Shown piece after piece: positions 22,201 to 30,504 of a DNA stretch of 64,000 nt; position 1 is the stretch's first letter; each line of letters opens with the position of its first letter. This DNA comes from Oncomelania hupensis (taxonomy: Eukaryota > Mollusca > Gastropoda > Littorinimorpha > Pomatiopsidae), in contig CM072512.1 of assembly GCA_036898135.1 (NCBI GenBank), positions 43,542,944 through 43,606,943 of the forward strand, given 5' to 3'. Both the position numbers and the translations under genes were made by a program. A model generated the notes under the pieces. That model had not been told where the DNA came from, did no database searches, and saw only the letters and a program-made list of their open reading frames with translations.

Positions 22201-24190
22201 TGAGCAGCTCTTTGATCTGATAAACTTTGTTACATTTTAGAACAATGACACGTTTATTTTATTTTATTTATGTTGATTTTTTAAAGATTAAAATGTAAAT
22301 TTTTCAAAACTTTGTATTACAGGTGTATCTCAGAACTTTGCTCGACGCTATAACATCCCCATTGACCTGGTGGGATTTGAGTTTGAAGTGATGAAATCTG
22401 AGAAAGAGATGGACAAACGACCAAAAGATGGAGCATACTGTTATGTAAGTAGCAGATTGTCACAAAACGTGTTGAACAGTGGATTCTCCCCTCAATCCTT
22501 GTTCTACATGGTTTCATGCACAGTTCTTGAAATCTCATTGTATCGTGAAAGAAAAGGATTTTATGCTAAAGAAAAAGATGTTATGCTAAGCCCCTTCCAA
22601 AAAAAAAAAAAAAATTTATGCCCAAAACAAAAAGACACATAAGAGAGATTTTGTTGTTTGTATTTTGAAGGGTCTGTTCATGGAAGGAGCGCGCTGGGAC
22701 AGAAAAACAGGAATGATCGGAGAGTCTATGCCAAAGATCCTGTTTGAGACCATACCAATTGTATCCTTTTCTGTTGTTTGCTTTAGAGTCTATAACGGCT
22801 TGATTCTAGCAAACAGGGTGCCGGAGACTAGGCCATGGTTTCTCCCTCTCTCAAGTCTCAGTACAGTGGACATTGAGAAAGGCTTACCCTTTAAAGCCGG
22901 GTGACGAAACAAGGTCTGATAGCTAGGGCATGAAGGGAAGGCAATGTTGATTCCATTACTTAATACTTCAACAAAACTGGCAAACCTGCAGTGATCAGTA
23001 GGTCTTCTCTTCATCTGCTAATGATAATAATACAAAATGCTATCACGCGCTTTTTTTTCAGTCGAATTCAAAGCGTGGCGATCTGAAGAGACTTGAGAGA
23101 AGGGAGAAGGTTTGATCACATCTTATACTTTTAATGAAAGTTGTCATATTGGGTAATCTGAAGATGGCATCAAAAGCATTGTATCTTTCTTCTTTGTGAT
23201 TGGTTGGTGGACTTCCTCATCGATGCAGCGTCATGTTCTGCTTTCTTTATTTTGATTGTTTTGCGGGCTTTTCTCCTTGATGCAGCATCGTGTTCAGTCC
23301 AGGAACGATGAATCATGAATTGCGTAAAGCACCCATTCCAAACTGGACGGAAGTCTCCTGGGGAAGCTCACACACATGCACACACTCACTAGCATACTTT
23401 GCAACATAAAAACGATATCCCAACATGACAACAACGGGTGAACATATACCGCAGTTGATAGAGTGCTGGTTTGCTAGGTCGAAGGTCACAGGTTCGAACC
23501 CCACGTAGGGTGAACCAACGCGACTTAGGTACGAGACTTTTGAGGACACTGCAGGGTTTTTTCCAGGTTTTTCTGCTTTCCTCCCACCTTGAAATAATGA
23601 TATTGGATGCAGTCCATCTAAATTTCAAAATTAAACATTGATTATTCACCTGTCCTCTGTAATAGCAATCTCTTCACATCACCATGCTTTGAGTTCCATT
23701 GAAGAAAGAGAGCAAGCTAGCATTCTATAGTATTGTTATTATTATTAGTATTACAAGACATAAAACAAGGCTAACAATTGAGTAAAAATAATGAAAAAAG
23801 AAAAAATTAAAAATTAAAAAAAACTTGCAAAGTAATTTTGTGTTTTGTGTCTATTATGTAATAGTGAAGGCAATATTATTTCCGGGCAGCGATGTAAGCT
23901 AAATGGAAATTGTACATGGGTATATAATGATGATACCGTAACAGCATTATTTATAGCATTCCTTGACAGAGCTCCTCAGAATTGGATGAAGCCTAACCAC
24001 CGTGATAAGTTCACCATCCTCCCTCACTACAACTGCCCAGTGTAACAAAAGACGTCCGCACGTCGCGGTGTCCCTCTCCACCACTGGCCACTAACCAACT
24101 TTGTTGTGCTGATGATCAAGCTGAGCTCCAACAATCAAGTCACAACTGGGAAAAAAAAAACCGCGGAAACAGGATAAAAACACAAAAAAA
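755..24190 (+). CDS. DNAH3: Axonemal dynein heavy chain, DNAH3-type (C-terminal part of gene)
   Basis: This gene encodes an inner-arm dynein motor subunit that walks on axonemal microtubules in cilia and flagella. Exons read 755-940, 3116-3358, 3932-4092, 4607-4764, 6359-6513, 8326-8532, 9162-9278, 13106-13196, 13440-13546, 15582-15725, 15969-16132, 17538-17691, 19514-19642, 20152-20417, 21843-21931, 22323-22444, 22671-22760, an optional 23062-23109, and a terminal exon from 23980. Reading phases match across every junction, giving 861 residues before the last part. They cover the end of the AAA5 region, AAA6 ([19 protein letters not shown]) and the C-terminal domain. The pattern YPNP-type APxWLSxKx[19 protein letters not shown] and [13 protein letters not shown] fits DNAH3 better than DNAH7 or DNAH12, judged from memory of the families. 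The N-terminal three quarters of the protein lies upstream of the window. The 3' end is damaged (see the terminal exon). All introns hold transposons; one uses a GC donor. Confidence 0.93.
988..2383 (+). mobile_element. RTE-type LINE fragment, RT and 3' end
   Basis: Carries reverse-transcriptase pieces ([35 protein letters not shown]) and the 3' region ending in ggatatgataggatagg. Many stops and frameshifts. A segment of about 40 bp near 2115-2200 is duplicated in tandem. Confidence 0.9.
2818..3045. repeat. AT-rich minisatellite, about 60-bp period
   Basis: Degenerate units of the kind ataacaatagtatattgta, in about four 60-bp (or eight 30-bp) repeats, ending about 70 bp before the 3116 exon. 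Confidence 0.8.
3116..3358 (+). CDS. DNAH3: DNAH3 exon, AAA5 region
   Basis: 81 codons, phase 0/0, from [17 protein letters not shown] to [11 protein letters not shown], with the dynein signature [18 protein letters not shown]. Acceptor ttag at 3112-3115; donor gtgagc at 3359. Confidence 0.93.
3932..4092 (+). CDS. DNAH3: DNAH3 exon
   Basis: 53 codons plus 2 nt, with [19 protein letters not shown], a strongly conserved dynein block before the AAA6 module. The donor is gtaagt, so the codon for Gln is split with the next exon. Confidence 0.92.
4607..4764 (+). CDS. DNAH3: DNAH3 exon, 'FLLTGG' block
   Basis: Reads [20 protein letters not shown] and [20 protein letters not shown], the region that argues most for DNAH3 over DNAH7/12. 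Donor gtgagt; ends in phase 1 and joins the next exon to make a His codon. Confidence 0.92.
4765..6358. other. DNAH3 intron, mostly unassigned
   Basis: No gene seen. Contains a poly-G tract (5110-5125), a small SINE-tail-like piece (5196-5255) similar to 56936-57243, and a purine-rich gatgaagaag stretch (6163-6275). Confidence 0.6.
6359..6513 (+). CDS. DNAH3: DNAH3 exon
   Basis: Reads [17 protein letters not shown] and then [20 protein letters not shown], the conserved 'RPDK' segment ahead of the D6 P-loop-like domain. An (AAT)n(GAT)n microsatellite begins only about 17 bp after its donor. Confidence 0.92.
6530..6628. repeat. (AAT)n followed by (GAT)n microsatellite
   Basis: Compound tract starting about 17 bp after the DNAH3 exon donor at 6514. 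Confidence 0.95.
7117..7328 (+). repeat. Dispersed repeat with internal (GAT)n, copy 1
   Basis: The ttctaaaaaagttat start, the (GAT)n core (7155-7240) and the end with cctcaaacacattgggtgaa recur at 17700-17838 (start only) and 18188-18412 (whole). Confidence 0.75.
7512..8258 (-). mobile_element. RTE-type LINE fragment
   Basis: Minus-strand 3' portion starting at a (tatcc)n tail; encodes broken pieces of [20 protein letters not shown] and [12 protein letters not shown]. Ends 68 bp before the 8326 exon. Confidence 0.88.
8326..8532 (+). CDS. DNAH3: DNAH3 exon, AAA6 (D6) core
   Basis: 69 codons, phase 0/0: [20 protein letters not shown], then [20 protein letters not shown] and TISLGQGQ. This is the AAA6 Walker-A-like position, which is degenerate in dyneins and does not hydrolyse ATP. 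Confidence 0.94.
8795..8971 (-). mobile_element. RTE-type LINE 3'-end fragment
   Basis: Short 3' end of the same family on the minus strand, next to the ctatcctatcc tail, in the intron before exon 9162-9278. Confidence 0.8.
9162..9278 (+). CDS. DNAH3: DNAH3 exon, AAA6
   Basis: 39 codons, phase 0/0: [12 protein letters not shown], then [20 protein letters not shown], a hallmark dynein block. The donor gtgggt is at 9279; a 3.8-kb intron with a TIR element follows. Confidence 0.94.
9508..10664. mobile_element. CGGGC-ended TIR element, copy 1 (about 1.16 kb)
   Basis: Ends cccagcaaacca and tggttagctggg are inverted repeats. The right third is a set of degenerate roughly 80-bp units rich in cccgat/cgggta. 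The middle has an AT-rich core and a hairpin. It matches 35163-36310 in inverted orientation along its length. It encodes no recognisable transposase, so it is a non-autonomous DNA transposon or MITE. The outer bases here are mutated; copy 2 keeps TA at both ends. Confidence 0.8.
10700..13105. other. DNAH3 intron, unassigned AT-rich DNA
   Basis: No gene recognised. Short tandem motifs occur: acgtagaac near 11093-11140, (gta)n near 11190-11210, and three ataatacatcrtcac repeats at 11500-11640. The stretch 11920-12310 is less AT-rich and looks like an old repeat I cannot classify. Confidence 0.5.
13106..13196 (+). CDS. DNAH3: DNAH3 exon
   Basis: 30 codons plus 1 nt: [20 protein letters not shown], the dynein 'RLWLTS' motif. 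It joins the next exon through a split Gly codon. Confidence 0.93.
13440..13546 (+). CDS. DNAH3: DNAH3 exon ending in a GC splice donor
   Basis: Reads [20 protein letters not shown], then [15 protein letters not shown]. The frame and the homology both stop at AAG followed by gcaagg at 13547; no GT donor lies nearby. The next exon resumes in phase 0 with [12 protein letters not shown], so the intron 13547-15581 is best read as GC-AG. Confidence 0.88.
13785..14080 (+). mobile_element. 5S rRNA-related SINE with perfect target-site duplication
   Basis: 296 bp between two copies of ccatgtgactg (13774-13784 and 14081-14091). Around 13835-13880 the sequence ggttagcacttggatgggtg followed by accgct matches the 5S rRNA box A-IE-C region. 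The first 35 bp also look tRNA-like (gtgcagtggttggagcactc). The tail is a (cctttac/acctta)n simple repeat. Sits in the GC-AG intron of DNAH3. Confidence 0.8.
14150..14312. repeat. Minisatellite, about 30-bp unit
   Basis: Five to six copies of a unit like aaaatttcaaagctgatatt with small differences. Confidence 0.85.
15582..15725 (+). CDS. DNAH3: DNAH3 exon, C-terminal domain
   Basis: 48 codons, phase 0/0: [20 protein letters not shown], then [17 protein letters not shown], highly conserved in all dynein heavy chains. Donor gtaagg. Confidence 0.94.
15841..15903 (-). repeat. Short retroelement 3' end with 47-bp core, copy 1
   Basis: A 47-bp core (15857-15903, plus strand reading gattattgctttaggtcc and onward) is identical to those at 43578-43624 and, inverted, 39472-39518. 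The (atgta)n tail marks the 3' end of a minus-strand element. Confidence 0.75.
15969..16132 (+). CDS. DNAH3: DNAH3 exon, C-terminal domain
   Basis: Reads [20 protein letters not shown], then [20 protein letters not shown]: the '[13 protein letters not shown]' dynein signature. Ends with 2 nt of a Lys codon, donor gtatgg. Confidence 0.94.
16529..17346 (+). mobile_element. RTE-type LINE fragment
   Basis: From the FADD-motif region ([11 protein letters not shown]) to the ggattaggata tail; several stops. In the DNAH3 intron 16133-17537. Confidence 0.9.
17538..17691 (+). CDS. DNAH3: DNAH3 exon, C-terminal domain
   Basis: Reads [20 protein letters not shown], then [20 protein letters not shown]. 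Its donor gtagcc abuts a repeat that recurs at 18188, so the intron start lies in duplicated DNA. Confidence 0.93.
17700..17838 (+). repeat. Dispersed repeat, copy 2 (left part)
   Basis: About 140 bp starting agagggtgtaaaaagtacca, repeated directly at 18188-18325. A SINE separates the two. Confidence 0.75.
17839..18187 (-). mobile_element. tRNA-derived SINE (tRNA-Leu/Ser-like head)
   Basis: On the minus strand the head reads gttgtggccaagtgggctaa (A box as in tRNA-Leu/Ser) and, about 70 bp on, gtgggtttgatccagc (B box). The body has the ggagtacccggagaaaaccc block and the tail is (aaata)n at 17843-17875. Confidence 0.8.
18188..18412 (+). repeat. Dispersed repeat with (GAT)n, copy 3
   Basis: Same family as 7117-7328; a 20-bp-scale end block gttagggttgtgctagcac is shared by both. 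Confidence 0.75.
18992..19438 (-). mobile_element. RTE-type LINE fragment
   Basis: Minus-strand 3' region with [14 protein letters not shown] and [20 protein letters not shown] remnants. Ends 75 bp before DNAH3 exon 19514. Confidence 0.88.
19514..19642 (+). CDS. DNAH3: DNAH3 exon, C-terminal domain
   Basis: 43 codons, phase 0/0: [20 protein letters not shown], then [14 protein letters not shown]. Donor gtaagt. An RTE fragment ends 76 bp upstream of this exon. Confidence 0.92.
19890..20125. repeat. Minisatellite, about 30-bp unit
   Basis: About eight units of the type ttgaatgaattatggcaggt, running to within 27 bp of DNAH3 exon 20152. Confidence 0.88.
20152..20417 (+). CDS. DNAH3: DNAH3 exon, C-terminal domain
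   Basis: The longest exon here: [20 protein letters not shown], then [20 protein letters not shown] and [18 protein letters not shown]. Directly preceded by a minisatellite of roughly 30-bp units. Donor gtgagg. Confidence 0.95.
20960..21690 (+). mobile_element. CR1/L2-like LINE, 3' end
   Basis: Reads [20 protein letters not shown], then [12 protein letters not shown] and [20 protein letters not shown], the C-terminal end of reverse transcriptase in CR1/L2-type LINEs. Broken after the WSMA stop. The 3' tail ends gcactatataaatatcctta followed by (ttatta). Confidence 0.88.
21843..21931 (+). CDS. DNAH3: DNAH3 exon, C-terminal domain
   Basis: Reads [20 protein letters not shown], then FYFTQSFLT: the '[10 protein letters not shown]' dynein block. 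A CR1/L2-like LINE tail occupies the intron just before it. Confidence 0.94.
22323..22444 (+). CDS. DNAH3: DNAH3 exon, C-terminal domain
   Basis: Reads [20 protein letters not shown], then [20 protein letters not shown]. The 'GVSQNFAR' sequence supports the DNAH3 assignment. Donor gtaagt. Confidence 0.94.
22671..22760 (+). CDS. DNAH3: DNAH3 exon, C-terminal domain
   Basis: 30 codons, phase 0/0: [20 protein letters not shown], then [10 protein letters not shown]. The donor gtatcc is weaker than the others but is fixed by homology. Confidence 0.92.
23062..23109 (+). CDS. DNAH3: Possible 48-nt cassette exon of DNAH3
   Basis: A strong acceptor (eight T then cag) is followed by 16 open codons, [16 protein letters not shown], then a moderate donor gtttga. 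Both flanking introns are phase 0, so inclusion would keep frame and add a very basic loop between ETIPI and NWMKP. I know of no such insert in the family, so it may be a rare alternative exon or a chance match. Confidence 0.3.
23440..23630 (+). mobile_element. tRNA-derived SINE
   Basis: Shows a D-arm-like gcagttgatagagtgctgg and a perfect B box ggttcgaaccc at 23491-23501, then a T/C-rich ttttttccaggtttttctgc body. In the DNAH3 intron before the terminal exon. Confidence 0.75.
23980..24190 (+). pseudogene. DNAH3: DNAH3 terminal coding exon, disrupted (probable assembly error)
   Basis: After cctcag the frame reads [20 protein letters not shown] and V and then meets a stop (taa) at 24042. The expected continuation is still visible: KTSARRG directly after, then [17 protein letters not shown] in frame, with single-base slips around 24068-24100. 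The extra bases near the stop are all A. The sequence then dissolves into A-rich noise near 24150, where the final His-Trp...Cys-Gln-Leu ending of dyneins should be. I read this as a real last exon whose base calls are bad, but a true loss of the C terminus cannot be excluded. Confidence 0.75.
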
Positions 24191-24363
24191 ATTATCAGGC
24201 GGGCAATTTTAAAAAAAACCAAATAAAAAAAATGTTGTTATCTTGTCGCCAAAAAACAAAAAAAAAAAAAAAAATTAAAAAAAAAAATCAAAAAAAAAAA
24301 AAAAAAAAAAAAAATAAAAAAAAAAAAAATAACAAAAAAAACAAAAAGAAAAAAAAATAAACA

Positions 24364-24395
<32 letters not shown>

Positions 24396-24518
24396 AAAAA
24401 TCACAAAAAAAAAAAAAATAAAAAAAAAAAACAAAAAAAAAACAAAAAAAAAAAAAAGAAAAAAAAAAAAAAAAAGAAAAAAACAAAAAAAAAAAAAAAA
24501 AAAATAAAAAAAAAACAA

Positions 24519-24556
<38 letters not shown>

Positions 24557-24591
24557 CAAAAAAAAAAAAAAAAAAAAAAAAAAACAAAAAA

Positions 24592-24622
<31 letters not shown>

Positions 24623-24646
24623 AAAAAAAAAAAAAAAAAAAAAGCA
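24150..24646. other. Nearly pure A tract with scattered other bases (probable assembly artefact)
   Basis: About 500 bp in which almost every base is A, with isolated c, g and t. It replaces the end of the DNAH3 coding exon and the start of its 3' UTR. Two further poly-A runs (24836-24888, 24906-24948) follow. A true poly(A) this long in genomic DNA would be odd; low-quality consensus is more likely. Confidence 0.7.
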
Positions 24647-24649
24647 CAA

Positions 24650-24843
24650 ATGTTGTTATTCCCTTGTGTCAGCTCACAAACCCGCTACAAGCACTGTGCC
24701 ATTTACATTTATTAAACAGTCTAATCGCTGGCGTCTCTCTACCTTTGCAGACTCCTAAGTCTGCAGCGTAATTGATTCTTTAATGATACATTATACTGTG
24801 AATAAGTTATCATAGTAAAACCTTTGGAATCAAAGAAAAAAAG

Positions 24844-24889
<46 letters not shown>

Positions 24890-24904
24890 CAGGTAAATAA
24901 TATG

Positions 24905-24953
<49 letters not shown>

Positions 24954-27900
24954 TTAGCCCGAGAATTATTGCGTTTTATGAACTTTACAAGAAATGTTTT
25001 CTTTCACTATCAGTGAAAATGACTGTGCCAGGTTCTTTTGTGACTTGTCTGAAAATATTGCATATATTTGTAATTAATGGATACCGTGTTACAGATATCA
25101 GTTGTATTTGCTATTGCATAATAAATGTTTCATTTTTTTATATTTTTTTTTACACCTCTCCAACCGCCCAGACCTCCACCACCCGGATAAACGCCACCTA
25201 ACATTACACTTTCAATTCTCGCAAACTGTATCTGAAAATATTATTATTTTAAAAAAAATAAATTTACCCATCTTTAAACTTTTTTTTTTTTTTTCATCTT
25301 GTCACCAACACTTTTTTCGGATCCGTGGGTTTTTATTTGTATGCCAAATTAGCATTTTCAGTAGAGTAAGTTTATTCAACAAATAACGCCTTAAATCATG
25401 TGTAAGTACATTTTTCTCCCAGTTATTCTTCATCCCCGCCTTGTCTCCAGAAGGACAGACAAGCTATAAAAAAAAAAAACAAAAAAAAAAAAAATATTCT
25501 TGAAGACTGAATTCAAAATCAAAAGTGTGTTGCACTTTAAAATCTTGCACAGAAAATTGTGTGCTGAAAATTGAAACATTTGTAAATACTTATGACCATT
25601 CCAACATACAGCATGCATTGTGTTAGTTTGTGCCAATGTGATTTATTCTACTTGAATTTTTACCCTTCTATTGTGAAACTATAGTGGGGTGAATTTCAGA
25701 AACTGTATATATCGCTTGAATCATGGCCAGTTTTGATAAAACTGTTTGTTAAATACCCTGTTGTATATACATTTCGCTCAGATTTCACTGTTTTGTACAG
25801 ACCATAAGAGTTGTTCTAGTATTGAATAGTCCAGTGCATGCTTGTAACAGCATGTTTTGTGATTGATATTAGTATTGTGAAGATGAGGTCATTGTGATGT
25901 TTTTCCCTAATGAGGGAAACGTTGGCAATACAACAGATGTGGTCCAGTATTTTGTGCAGATAGTTTTAAAAACTATTAAATAAAATCATTTCTCACAGTT
26001 TTAGATTAACTTGCTTTCCGTTCAAGTTAAGTCCATTGAGTGTGTCGTACATATAGAAATGTTGTCTAACCAGTGACTACTTTTCATTGCATTTGTGTGC
26101 AGCTTTTCGTTTCATATTCAGTGTATAGATTTGTTTGAATATTTGAGTATTAACAGAACTAATTTATTTTTGTCCAATCCATCCACTGAATTATGCTGTA
26201 ATTATTTTGTGCGATTTCCATCAATATGGTGTGATAAGTAATGTACGTGCGTGATGCAATGTGTGTGATATATTTTCAATGCTGTGATTTTGCTTTTCAG
26301 ATTTTGTTTGTTTGTTAGTGATATAACAACATACTGTGTGGAGAGTGTTGTTTGTTGATTTGTTCGTTTGTGCAAGAAATCTTTTTTTTATGGGTGTAGT
26401 AAAGATCGAAGACCACTTAATAGTTGGTAAACCTCTGCGGTTTTCTTACCATATAAAATTAGTAGTTAATCTTCTATTTTGCAGTGACGTCAAGTAATCT
26501 TTTATATTTCATTCATCTTCTATCAAGCTTTCTGTAGACTTGTTAATTTGTTCATTGCATCCCCACAAAAGCCAAATGGTGTGCGATTTGTTCCAAAAAG
26601 TATTTTGAGGCTTACCTTTTGTGGAGCCGGCAAAAATTGTCCAGTTTATATATAGTTTCTTGTGGCCACACAGAAGCATCATTGATTCTTATTGTAGGCA
26701 AATGTAGAAAAAGTGTATTGTATATGACCTATATGTGTGTGTTGGTATAGTGTTGATTGTTGCAGTGATGTTGGATGAAATTGAGTTTAGAGTTTTCTTA
26801 TTTTGTGTATGAATTGTGAATTTGTTTTCTTGTTTTTATGTTAAATGTGATTTTGTTGTTGTGTTTTTTGTTATGAGATGAACGAAATAATTGTGTTTAT
26901 TTTTTTTCTGGAGACGTGTGGACTTGGACAAGGTTTGTGTTTCATGTAGTGTCCAGATTGTAATTTTGTTCAGATGTGGTTTGGTTTGTTTTGTTTGTGT
27001 ATTTGACATGATTGACGTTAACTACGACACAGATAATTCAATCGAATGCGAAAGAATTCTGATGTTCGGGCGGTTGCACATTTTACTCCAACACCTTCAA
27101 TACAAAGATTATGACCAAGAGACTGCTGAACAAGATAATAATTACTGCTGCATTGATCTATACATGTATACTATTTTTTTTTATATAAGCTTTAGTCCAG
27201 TGGACCAAAAAATTGATACTGCTGTTTTAATGTAGATATTTCATGACTTTGATTTGCATTGAGAAAGCTGTGATATCTTAACAGAGTGCTGCCATTGTCA
27301 TTTTCAAGACATAGCTGTTGTTGATGGAATAAAACGTTTGGCGCATTTTTGCCACAAACATGTGTGAATTTTTGTTTAGGGTTTTTGTTAGGGAATAGCT
27401 GTATTTATTTTACCTACAAAATGTTTTCATGTTTGTTCAAATTTGTTTGTTGTTTTGTTGTTTTTTTACTTACAATGCATGCATTTTGCTTTACTTTTTT
27501 TTTTTTAAAGAATGTATGAGTTTCTTTTTTTATTTCTCCACCAATGATTTACAATTTGTATACTGACTGACAATTGTCTAGCAAGAAGTCATGCCTCATA
27601 CTAACTCGCATCGCATTTTCTCACAAGAATAATGACGCTAGAAGTGAATTTTCTTACCAAAAAATGTGTTTATTTCGGAATGATCTCTACCCAAGTGAGT
27701 ATAGTACAATAATGATGACGAAATTTTGCATCTAGAAATAAATGGAATGTAACGTTATGCAATATTTACACTTGACGTTGATGGCGTTACATTACAATAC
27801 AGATCTAAGCAATAGAAGTTACATGTCCTTATACAAAAGTCTCTATTGATATGCAGTTGGTTTCACAATCTCTTTTCCTCCGCAATTAACAATAACTACA

Positions 27901-30337
27901 TTCAAACAATAGGCAAGTGAAATTTGCCGATATATACAATTAAAAAATATATAATTCTACATAGCGCTTTTCCACCTTACGGGTTGATCAATGCGCTGGC
28001 CATTATAGAATCTAAATCAAAATAAACTTACAGGTCACACAAAAAAGAACCTCATGCCATTGAGCCTAGCGACATTTCCATTCACAATACCAATAACTAG
28101 AGCACACATATGCACAAAAATTCTCATATAAAAAAAAAATACTTTCTTAATAAAACAACCCAGTCTTGAAATATTTTTGTAACAAGTTCTGGCCAATAGC
28201 TATATTGAAAACAAAAAGGCAATGTTATATTCATAAATACTGGGGATGAGGGGGGAAAAAACAATATTAATAATGATATGCAATTAAGTTTCACAGGATG
28301 TTTGCAACATTGAAGACACTGATAAAAACTTTGTTTCTTGATATGCAAAAGATGTTTGCAACAGTAATAAAACCTTACAACACTTTGACATGTCACAAAA
28401 AAAAAGAAACTCGTCTGATATGCAAATAAGTTTCACAGAATGTTTGCAACACTGATTAAAAAAACAACAACAAAAAACTGATAAAACTTTGACCGTAGAA
28501 GTAGCGAAATGCCACTGGACAGATTCACAGAAAGAAATATTAACAACGGCGCAAATTTGCTCATCTAAGGCTTTATGCTTTTGGACTGATATGCTTTTGA
28601 CAACAATGCAACAATACAATCGATAAGCAATCTGCCAAAGGTTTTATGATTGGACAGGTGGACAAGACAACAAAGCAACCAAGCGCTGGCCAACTTACGT
28701 TGCTGCCACAGGAAAAAGGCATTAAAATTTAAACATGGAGGGATTGTGTGAACAAGAACAGATAATGTGCAACATGTACCGTTTTTAATGCAACTGAAAA
28801 GATTATCTTGCCACATGTTGCATTATTTCAAGAAACTTCAAAGAGTTTGGACATGAAAAGTCTGTAACAGTTCAACAAATTGAGCTGTGATATGGTGATT
28901 TGGCAAGACACTAGACTCGTGGAGGGATTTATTGAACAAACATTTTTAGGTTTTTATAGATTGAGCTTTCTGATAAAGCATCTTAACTTATCACCGTCCG
29001 GTTTGAACTTTTTAGTCAGGATGGATGCCTCATAAACATTTGAAAATCATAGGGATAAACCAGTAATTTAAAAACAATTCTTCAATAATTGGAAAGACAA
29101 TGACATAAATGGATGATAAATCAACTTTCATAGGAATCTGCTTTCATAAACTAGTTGCAGCATGATGAAAATATGAAATTGTTTGACATAAAACAAATGT
29201 AAATCAATATAGTTCTTGATTTCATTTGGATGAAAAAGTTTACATTGTCTTTTGTTATGTTACATCTGGTATCAGATTTTGACATTTTTCAGTATGCAGC
29301 TGTTCATAAAATAGCTGATAGAACAGACTAATAAAAAATACTAAATTCTCCATTTTGTGAAAGCAGGTTTCCAAAATCTTAATTGTTCTTTCAGTCGATG
29401 CTCATTCTTTTATTCCATGTTGACCTAACTCAAAATGTCATTTAACTTCATGATGTGAAAGTACTGATTTGATTGCATCCTTCTAGAAAAAACGCAATTT
29501 TGGATTATAAGTGAGGTGAATACACAAATATACCCATCAAAATATCTGTACATTCATAAGTTTTTTTGTTAAAAGCGAAAAACGATATGTACAAATTGAT
29601 ATGTTTTGTATATTATTGGCTGGGTTCTTTTTTGATAAGACCCATTTTGGAACAATTGCATTCTAGTTCCATTTCTCTCTTTCTGTCTCTCTGCACAGTT
29701 CCACTCTCACAAATTACGTCAAACCTCGCACACTCTCTAATTCGGTTGATTCATACTACTATGCTTTCATTTCACATTCCAGCTCAAAACAAACAATAAA
29801 AACAAAATCCCCCCCCCCCCCCCAAAAAAAATATATATATATATAATCAAACACTCAGATTATATACAAATATATATAATCATTCACAAATAACATCTCA
29901 TTGTAAGAAAAGTAATGTCCCCTGTAAACAGTACATCTTCACCAGCTCACACATACATTCCAATCTATGTACAAGCACAAAAAATACACAACCTTTTCTC
30001 TTTGTCAGTTTGCATAAAATGTTTAGTCATTTTCATAAATCAAAGGGGAATGTCATAATCTGAAAGATTTTTTTATTTCTGCTTCTCATCTAACAAAATC
30101 TGAGTTGATAAAATAAAAATAAAAATCTCATTTAAAAGGCTTGCCCCACAAATGATTAAATAGTAAGAAAATGCCAGATACCTTTACTTCATAGGGAAAA
30201 AAAAGTATCTCCTTTCCCCTATACCATCTCCCTTTTTAAGAAAAATTGAAATTGACATTTTTTTAATTCAAAAAATCAGCTTGATCTGAAACTAGACTAA
30301 GTTTTAATCCTGATAGTTGTTGCATATTCTCATAAAA
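24650..30337. other. Intergenic / UTR region between DNAH3 and Ly6 copy 1
   Basis: AT-rich, no gene recognised. The left part is probably the DNAH3 3' UTR and the right part the Ly6 copy 1 3' UTR (a minus-strand AATAAA is at 30072-30077). It includes a SINE-tail-like piece (27955-28060), a triplicated block with ttgcaaca motifs (28265-28470) and a poly-C run (29808-29822). Confidence 0.55.
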
Positions 30338-30504
30338 TCACAAATACATGGCATTGTACAAAACGGCAAGGAGGGTGGTCAGAGCGGTGAGAAATCCCAA
30401 AGACAGGCTAGTGGCAGAGTTGCAGCCATCGCGGTCTTCACAGTAACACGTCTCACGGAAAATGCCTGTGTAGTCCCAGGTCCATCTACAACCCCATGCC
30501 ACTC
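30338..30504 (-). CDS. Ly6 copy 1, exon 4 (last finger and GPI signal)
   Basis: Reads VAWGCRWTWDYTGIFRETCY, then CEDRDGCNSATSLSLGF, and ends TLLAVLYNAMYL-stop at 30338-30340. The Asp-Gly-Cys-Asn ending is the conserved Ly6 close. Confidence 0.92.

Noticed and set aside
23450..23510. Functional tRNA gene at the perfect B box
   Set aside because: No matching acceptor stem around it, and a SINE body follows.
24238..24649. Phe-rich frames on the minus strand
   Set aside because: They come from the A-rich block, which is probably an assembly artefact.
26891..27235. 114-residue frame in the spacer after DNAH3
   Set aside because: Low-complexity start, no recognisable domain or splice partner, and AT-rich context; likely chance.
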